A model generated the notes under the pieces. That model was given only the letters and a program-made list of their open reading frames with translations, searched no databases and was not told where the DNA came from. A DNA stretch of 64,000 bases from Phytoactinopolyspora mesophila (GTDB lineage Bacteria; Actinomycetota; Actinomycetes; Jiangellales; Jiangellaceae): positions 571,076-635,075 of the forward strand of contig NZ_WLZY01000002.1 in the NCBI RefSeq assembly GCF_010122465.1. Direction: 5' to 3'. Within the stretch, counting starts at the first letter, position 1; the number at the start of each line of letters is the position of its first letter. Shown here piece by piece: positions 60,063-64,000 of the stretch. The position numbers and the translations under genes were made by a program.

Positions 60063-61082
60063 TCAGAGCTTGACGAGCATCTTTCCGGTGTTCGCACCGA
60101 GGAGTACCCCCAGGAACGCCTCGGGTGCCTTGGGGAGCCCTTCGACGACTGTCTCCTGGGTGCGCAGCGTGCCGTCGGCGAGCCAGCCGACCGCCTTGGC
60201 GATGTATTCGGGGAAGAGGTGGAAATAGTCGCTGACCAGCATGCCCCGGATGGTCAGCCGCTTGCCGTAGACGCGGAAGAAGTCGCGTGGCCCCGGTACG
60301 GGGCCGGTCGCGTTGTAACTGCTGATCATGCCGACGCCAGCGATCCGGCCATTCTGCCGCAGCGTCCCGATAGCCGCCTCCAGGTGATCGCCGCCGACAT
60401 TGTCGACATACAGGTCGATGCCGTCTGGAGCGGCCTCGGCGAGCTGGTCGGCGACGGACCCGGCACGGTAGTCGATCGCCGCGTCGAAGCCGAAGTCCTC
60501 CACCACCCGCTTGGCCTTTTCCGGTCCGCCGGCTGAGCCGATCACCTTCGCCGCTCCGAACTTGCGAGCGAGCTGACCGGTGACGCTGCCCACGGCGCCC
60601 GCCGCGGCGGAGATGAACACAACGTCGCCCGGGCGGACCGGCGTGACGTCGGTGAGTGTGGCGTAAGCGGTCAGCCCCGTAGTGCCGAGCGCACCGAGAT
60701 AGTCCTGGGGGCGGGCGATGGTGGTGTCGATGACGACGGCGGACGCCGCGTCAACCACGGCATGACTGCGCCAGCCGGCGAAGTGCGAGACGGAGGCGCC
60801 CACCGGCACGTCGGCAGATCTGGAAGCCACCACCTCGCCGATCGCGCTGCCCTCCAGCGCCGCGCCGAGCTGGAACGGTGGAATGTAGGACTCGCCCTCG
60901 TTCATGCGGCCACGCATATACGGATCTACGGACATCCAGGTGTTGCGCACCAGTATCTGCGCATCGGCCAACTCAGGGATCTCGGTCTCGACGAGGGCGA
61001 AGTTGCTCAGCTCGGGTTCGCCGGTGGGCCGGGAGGCGAGCTGGATCTCCTGTGCGGTGCTGCTGGTGGCGGTGTTGGACAT
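60063..61082 (-). CDS. NADP-dependent medium-chain oxidoreductase (leukotriene B4 reductase-like)
   Basis: A 339-aa zinc-free medium-chain reductase. VDPYMRGRMNEGESYIPPF is the signature of the LTB4 dehydrogenase/CurA group, and VFISAAAGAVGSVTGQLARK is the cofactor site. VDNVGGDHLEAAIGTLRQNGRIA and YFHLFPEYIAKAVGWL are also typical. It reduces the double bond of an enone-type substrate with NADPH. It lies 24 bp after an NmrA-like gene on the same strand and is probably co-transcribed with it. The physiological substrate is unknown. Confidence 0.92.
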   Translation of the reverse strand: MSNTATSSTAQEIQLASRPTGEPELSNFALVETEIPELADAQILVRNTWMSVDPYMRGRMNEGESYIPPFQLGAALEGSAIGEVVASRSADVPVGASVSHFAGWRSHAVVDAASAVVIDTTIARPQDYLGALGTTGLTAYATLTDVTPVRPGDVVFISAAAGAVGSVTGQLARKFGAAKVIGSAGGPEKAKRVVEDFGFDAAIDYRAGSVADQLAEAAPDGIDLYVDNVGGDHLEAAIGTLRQNGRIAGVGMISSYNATGPVPGPRDFFRVYGKRLTIRGMLVSDYFHLFPEYIAKAVGWLADGTLRTQETVVEGLPKAPEAFLGVLLGANTGKMLVKL

Positions 61083-61106
61083 GTGGTTCCTTTCAGAGGT
61101 GTGAGT

Positions 61107-61940
61107 TCAGGCGGTCCACCGGCCGCTGGCGGCCGTGGTGGCGACGTAGCTGGTGAAGTCTCGTGGTTCACGTCCCAGGGCTTGCTGGACGCCGTCGGAG
61201 AGGTGTGCGTCGTGACCATCGCGGATGTACTCGGTCAGACCTGCTACGAGCAGAGCGGTCTCCTTGTCGTAGAGGCCGCGGCTGACCAGGTAGTCGACAT
61301 AGTCATCCGGTGACGACGGCACGAACCGGATCGTGCGGCCGATGGTGGTGGAGATCGCCTCGACCGCTTCGGCCACGGTGATGGCCCGCGGCCCGGTCAG
61401 CTCGTAGGTCCGCCCCGCATGGCCCTCCTCGGTGAGCGCGGCGACTGCCACTGCGGCGATGTCCTCGGCGTCGATGAACGGATGCCGGCCGGCTCCAGTC
61501 GAGATGAGCACCTCGCCGTCGTCGACGCCGGCACTGAGGAACGGCTCCTCGCTGAAGTTCTGCGCGAACCAGACCGGGCGCAGGATGGTCCAGTCGATAC
61601 CGGACCGCTGCACGATCTCCTCGCGGGTGATCCCGACGGTGAGTCCCATATCGACGTATTCGCGCGCCGACAGCAGGACCAGCCGCCGCACACCCATCTT
61701 CCGGGCCAGCCCCGTGAACGCCTCTAGCTGGGCGCCGTCGTCGGCGTCGTTGGGCATGATGAACACTGCGCCGGCTCCGGCGAGCGCGTCGGCCCAGGTG
61801 CTCTGCTCGTTCCAGTCGAATCGTGTGTTGCTTCGCCGGGAGGCGGCCCGGGCGTCGTGCCCGAGTTCTTCGAGTTGGGCGACGACGCGCCGCCCAACCT
61901 TGCCGGTGCCACCGAGAACCAGAGTATGTGTGTTCGTCAT
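61107..61940 (-). CDS. NmrA-like NAD(P)-binding protein
   Basis: A 277-aa atypical short-chain dehydrogenase-like protein. VLGGTGKVGRRVVAQLEELG is the nucleotide-binding loop. There is no YxxxK pair, as is usual in NmrA-like redox-sensing proteins and azoreductase-like enzymes. WTILRPVWFAQNF and RHPFIDAEDIAAVAVAAL are the conserved family segments. It starts at the ATG at 61940, divergent from an AraC-type regulator gene that probably controls it, and leads a two-gene operon with the enone reductase. Confidence 0.9.
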   Translation of the reverse strand: MTNTHTLVLGGTGKVGRRVVAQLEELGHDARAASRRSNTRFDWNEQSTWADALAGAGAVFIMPNDADDGAQLEAFTGLARKMGVRRLVLLSAREYVDMGLTVGITREEIVQRSGIDWTILRPVWFAQNFSEEPFLSAGVDDGEVLISTGAGRHPFIDAEDIAAVAVAALTEEGHAGRTYELTGPRAITVAEAVEAISTTIGRTIRFVPSSPDDYVDYLVSRGLYDKETALLVAGLTEYIRDGHDAHLSDGVQQALGREPRDFTSYVATTAASGRWTA

Positions 61941-61991
61941 GCTTCAAGTGAAGCGTGATCGAATAGACGGCGGAATACTTCTGAAGCTCAC

Positions 61992-62981
61992 ATGGATATT
62001 AGTGCGTCTCAGGTCTCGGTTAAGATGGTCGCCGTGGACGTTCTCGCCAATCTCATGAATGATGTCCGCTCCAGCGGGTCCCTCTTCGGCCGCACCCTGA
62101 TGGAGCCACCGTGGTCCGTGAGATTCGCCGACGGCGCACCTCTCACTCTCGTCGCTATGCTTCGAGGCAATGGCTGGCTCGTTCCCGACGACGGCGCCCC
62201 GGTACGGCTGGCGGCGCGCGACATCGCGCTCGTCGTCGGCGGCACACATTTCTCGGTGACCGATGATCCAACCTTGGAGACGCCGCCCTACTACATCGTG
62301 AACGGGCCGGACCACTGCACCACTCCGGGTGGCCAGGTGGTCGGTTCGGAGGTGATGCTTGGGACCCGCACCTGTGGTGAGAATCGCGACAGCCCCAACG
62401 TGTTACTCACTGCCACTTACCAGGTCAAGGGCAGCATCTCGGAGAGGTTGCTGAACGGCCTGCCGACGGTGGTGGCGGTGCCGTGTGACAACGAGCCGTG
62501 TCCCATCCTGGACGTCACCACCGCCGAGATCGAGCGCGATGATCCGGGGCAGCAGGCGATTCTGGACCGGCTGCTCGATCTCTTGTTGCTGGGGACGCTG
62601 CGCGAGTGGTTCGCCCTGCCGGAAGCCACCCCGCCGCGCTGGTACCGGGCATGGGGCGATCCCGTCGTCGGCCCGGCGCTCCGGGCGATCCATGACAGTC
62701 CGGCGCAGCCGTGGACGGTAGCCTCACTCGCCGTTGAGGCGGGGACCTCACGGGCGACGTTCGCCCGGCGTTTCACCGAGATGCTCGATGAGCCGCCGAT
62801 GGCTTACGTGACCAACTGGCGGCTCAGCCTGGCAGCCGACCTGCTGCAACGGACCGACGCGACTCTCGAGTCGATCGCGCGGCAGGTCGGCTACTCCAAT
62901 GCCTACGCCTTGAGCGCGGCGTTCAAGCGCAATTTCGGCACCCGCCCCACAGTCCACCGGGCCTTGGTCACGGCGGCGTGA
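61992..62981 (+). CDS. AraC-family transcriptional regulator (cupin_6 type)
   Basis: A regulator of up to 329 aa. The N-terminal cupin-like sensor (about 15-190, VDVLANLMNDVRSSGSLFGR, LMEPPWSVRFADGAPLTLVAML) is of the cupin_6 type found in AraC regulators of redox enzymes. The C-terminal double helix-turn-helix occupies about 225-325 (WTVASLAVEAGTSRATFARRF, ESIARQVGYSNAYALSAAFK). The start may be a later GTG (62034) that opens directly at VDVLA. It is divergent from the NmrA-like/reductase operon, its likely target. Confidence 0.9.
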   Translation: MDISASQVSVKMVAVDVLANLMNDVRSSGSLFGRTLMEPPWSVRFADGAPLTLVAMLRGNGWLVPDDGAPVRLAARDIALVVGGTHFSVTDDPTLETPPYYIVNGPDHCTTPGGQVVGSEVMLGTRTCGENRDSPNVLLTATYQVKGSISERLLNGLPTVVAVPCDNEPCPILDVTTAEIERDDPGQQAILDRLLDLLLLGTLREWFALPEATPPRWYRAWGDPVVGPALRAIHDSPAQPWTVASLAVEAGTSRATFARRFTEMLDEPPMAYVTNWRLSLAADLLQRTDATLESIARQVGYSNAYALSAAFKRNFGTRPTVHRALVTAA

Positions 62982-63020
62982 GGCAACGGGCTCCGCATGC
63001 GCGTGGCCGGCACGGCCGCG

Positions 63021-64000
63021 TCACCGCTGCGGCGCGAGTTCGTCATCGGCGTCGGGGACCGACGGCTCGTGGGGTAGCGCCTCGGATGGTGTGTTGCGCC
63101 GCCGCAGAATCGCAGCGACCAGCACGGATGCGACGACCATAATCCCCGCGTTGACCATGCTCGCCGTGGTCAGCCCCTGGGTGAACGCGTCGCGGGTTGT
63201 GTCGAGCACCCCGGACGCGACGTCGGGGGGCAGTTGACCGGCCTCGTTGACGGCGCTGCCGAGGGTGTCACGCGCCGCCTCGCCGGCCCCGGCCGGCAAC
63301 CCGTCCGGCAAGGTGTCCAGGGTCACTCTGCTCCGATAGACGGCAGTGGCAACGCTGCCGCCGATCGCCACCCCCAGGGCGAGACCGAGTTCGGACGCGG
63401 TCTCGGCCATGCCGGACGCGGACCCGGCACGTTCAGGCGGCGCGCTGCCGATGATCAGGTCGTACGTCAGCGCGACAGCCGGATTGACGGCCACGTTGAC
63501 CAGACTGAATCCGAGCACTCCGGTGAGGAGACCCGAATCGGGTGTGACTTGGGTGATCATGATCAGCCCGGCCGCTCCGAGGAGCATCGCCGCACTGATC
63601 ACCGGCGCGTGCCCGAACCGGCGGGCGATTCTTGGTGCGAGCAGCGAGCTGACAACGGAGGCCAGCATCGCGGGGACGACGAGCGCCCCGGCTCGCAGCG
63701 CCGAGATGCCCAGAACGAGTTGCATGTACTGGAGCAGCAGGAACTGGGTTCCGGCAATGACAAGTAGCCCGGCGAGCTGTGCGCCGAGGGCCGTGCTGAA
63801 TGTCCGCCGGGTCAGCAGGCTGATGTCCATGATCGGATCGGCGAGTGTGCGCTGGCGCCGCACGAAGACCGTGCCGATGACGAGTCCGACGACGATGGTT
63901 GCCAGCGCGACGTCAACGCGCCCGCCCTTGGCCAGCTCTTTGATGCCGTAGATCAGGCCGATGATGGCGACCAGTGAAAGGCCGACGCTGGGTAGGTCCA
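63021..64000 (-). CDS. MFS drug transporter, DHA2-like (5' end beyond window)
   Basis: The frame stays open from the stop at 63021 to the right edge, giving about 326 residues of the C-terminal half. At least seven membrane helices are visible (for example SVGLSLVAIIGLIYGI, ALATIVVGLVIGTVFV, FSTALGAQLAGLLVIAGTQF, GVLGFSLVNVAVNPAVALTY and GIMVVASVLVAAIL). RRQRTLADPIMDISLL marks the loop typical of 14-helix EmrB/QacA-type efflux proteins. AGSASGMAETASELGLALGVAIGG is the conserved motif after it. A soluble acidic tail ends the protein. It probably exports small toxic compounds with protons. The substrate is unknown. Confidence 0.88.
   Translation of the reverse strand, partial: DLPSVGLSLVAIIGLIYGIKELAKGGRVDVALATIVVGLVIGTVFVRRQRTLADPIMDISLLTRRTFSTALGAQLAGLLVIAGTQFLLLQYMQLVLGISALRAGALVVPAMLASVVSSLLAPRIARRFGHAPVISAAMLLGAAGLIMITQVTPDSGLLTGVLGFSLVNVAVNPAVALTYDLIIGSAPPERAGSASGMAETASELGLALGVAIGGSVATAVYRSRVTLDTLPDGLPAGAGEAARDTLGSAVNEAGQLPPDVASGVLDTTRDAFTQGLTTASMVNAGIMVVASVLVAAILRRRNTPSEALPHEPSVPDADDELAPQR

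Noticed and set aside
1-64000. CRISPR arrays, tRNA genes, prophage or IS transposase genes
   Set aside because: No regularly spaced repeats, tRNA cloverleaf or transposase/integrase motifs were seen by eye. A tRNAscan or IS search would be decisive.

Overview
The window is a 64 kb stretch of high-GC chromosomal DNA from an actinobacterium. This is suggested by the codon use, GTG and TTG starts, two F420-dependent LLM-class enzymes, a Zur-type box between paired zinc-free ribosomal protein genes, and many secreted multidomain glycan-active proteins. The secreted proteins are rich in Asp and Glu, which would suit a salt-tolerant soil or plant-associated member of a lineage such as Jiangellales. 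That placement is inference. No phage, plasmid, IS transposase, CRISPR array or tRNA was recognised.

Layout. 0-6 kb (minus strand): a sugar ABC binding lipoprotein cut by the left edge, a LacI regulator, and a large secreted clan GH-A glycosidase with LamG and carbohydrate-binding modules. 6.8-11.9 kb: three secreted LVIVD-repeat proteins, one with a PA domain, with a strong terminator between the converging genes. 12.2-16.6 kb: a second LacI regulator divergent from a secreted GH3 enzyme with an inserted beta-trefoil-like domain. Five TCGAA-N4-TTCGA palindromes link the two LacI loci. 16.9-23.9 kb: one secreted and two cytoplasmic alpha/beta hydrolases, a GAF-PucR regulator, an MntA-HepT toxin-antitoxin pair and a 3-hydroxybutyrate dehydrogenase. 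24.2-26.7 kb: two LLM flavin enzymes and the divergent zinc-independent ribosomal genes rpmE2 and rpmJ2. 26.7-42 kb: mixed housekeeping and accessory genes (GNAT, methylglyoxal synthase, aldo/keto reductase, MarR, D-amino-acid dehydrogenase-like oxidase, SNF2 helicase, DHFR-like, VapBC, AlkD). This region also holds several broken genes and numerous palindromic intergenic repeats.

42-59.5 kb is the most coherent system, a polysaccharide-utilisation-like locus. A RICIN/alginate-lyase-fold enzyme, a LacI regulator and a 2-hydroxyacid dehydrogenase lie on the minus strand. Divergent from them is a plus-strand operon of two LplB/YtcP-type permeases, a Tat lipoprotein binding protein, a 1544-aa secreted protein of no recognised family, a 919-aa secreted alginate-lyase-fold protein and a GH43 beta-xylosidase. 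Two related LacI-type operators sit in the divergent promoter region. The proposed job is to cut an extracellular, probably uronate-containing polysaccharide, import the oligomers and trim them inside the cell. The substrate is not fixed by the sequence.

59.5-64 kb: the RNase P RNA gene, a medium-chain reductase, an NmrA-like protein with a divergent AraC regulator, and an MFS efflux protein cut by the right edge.
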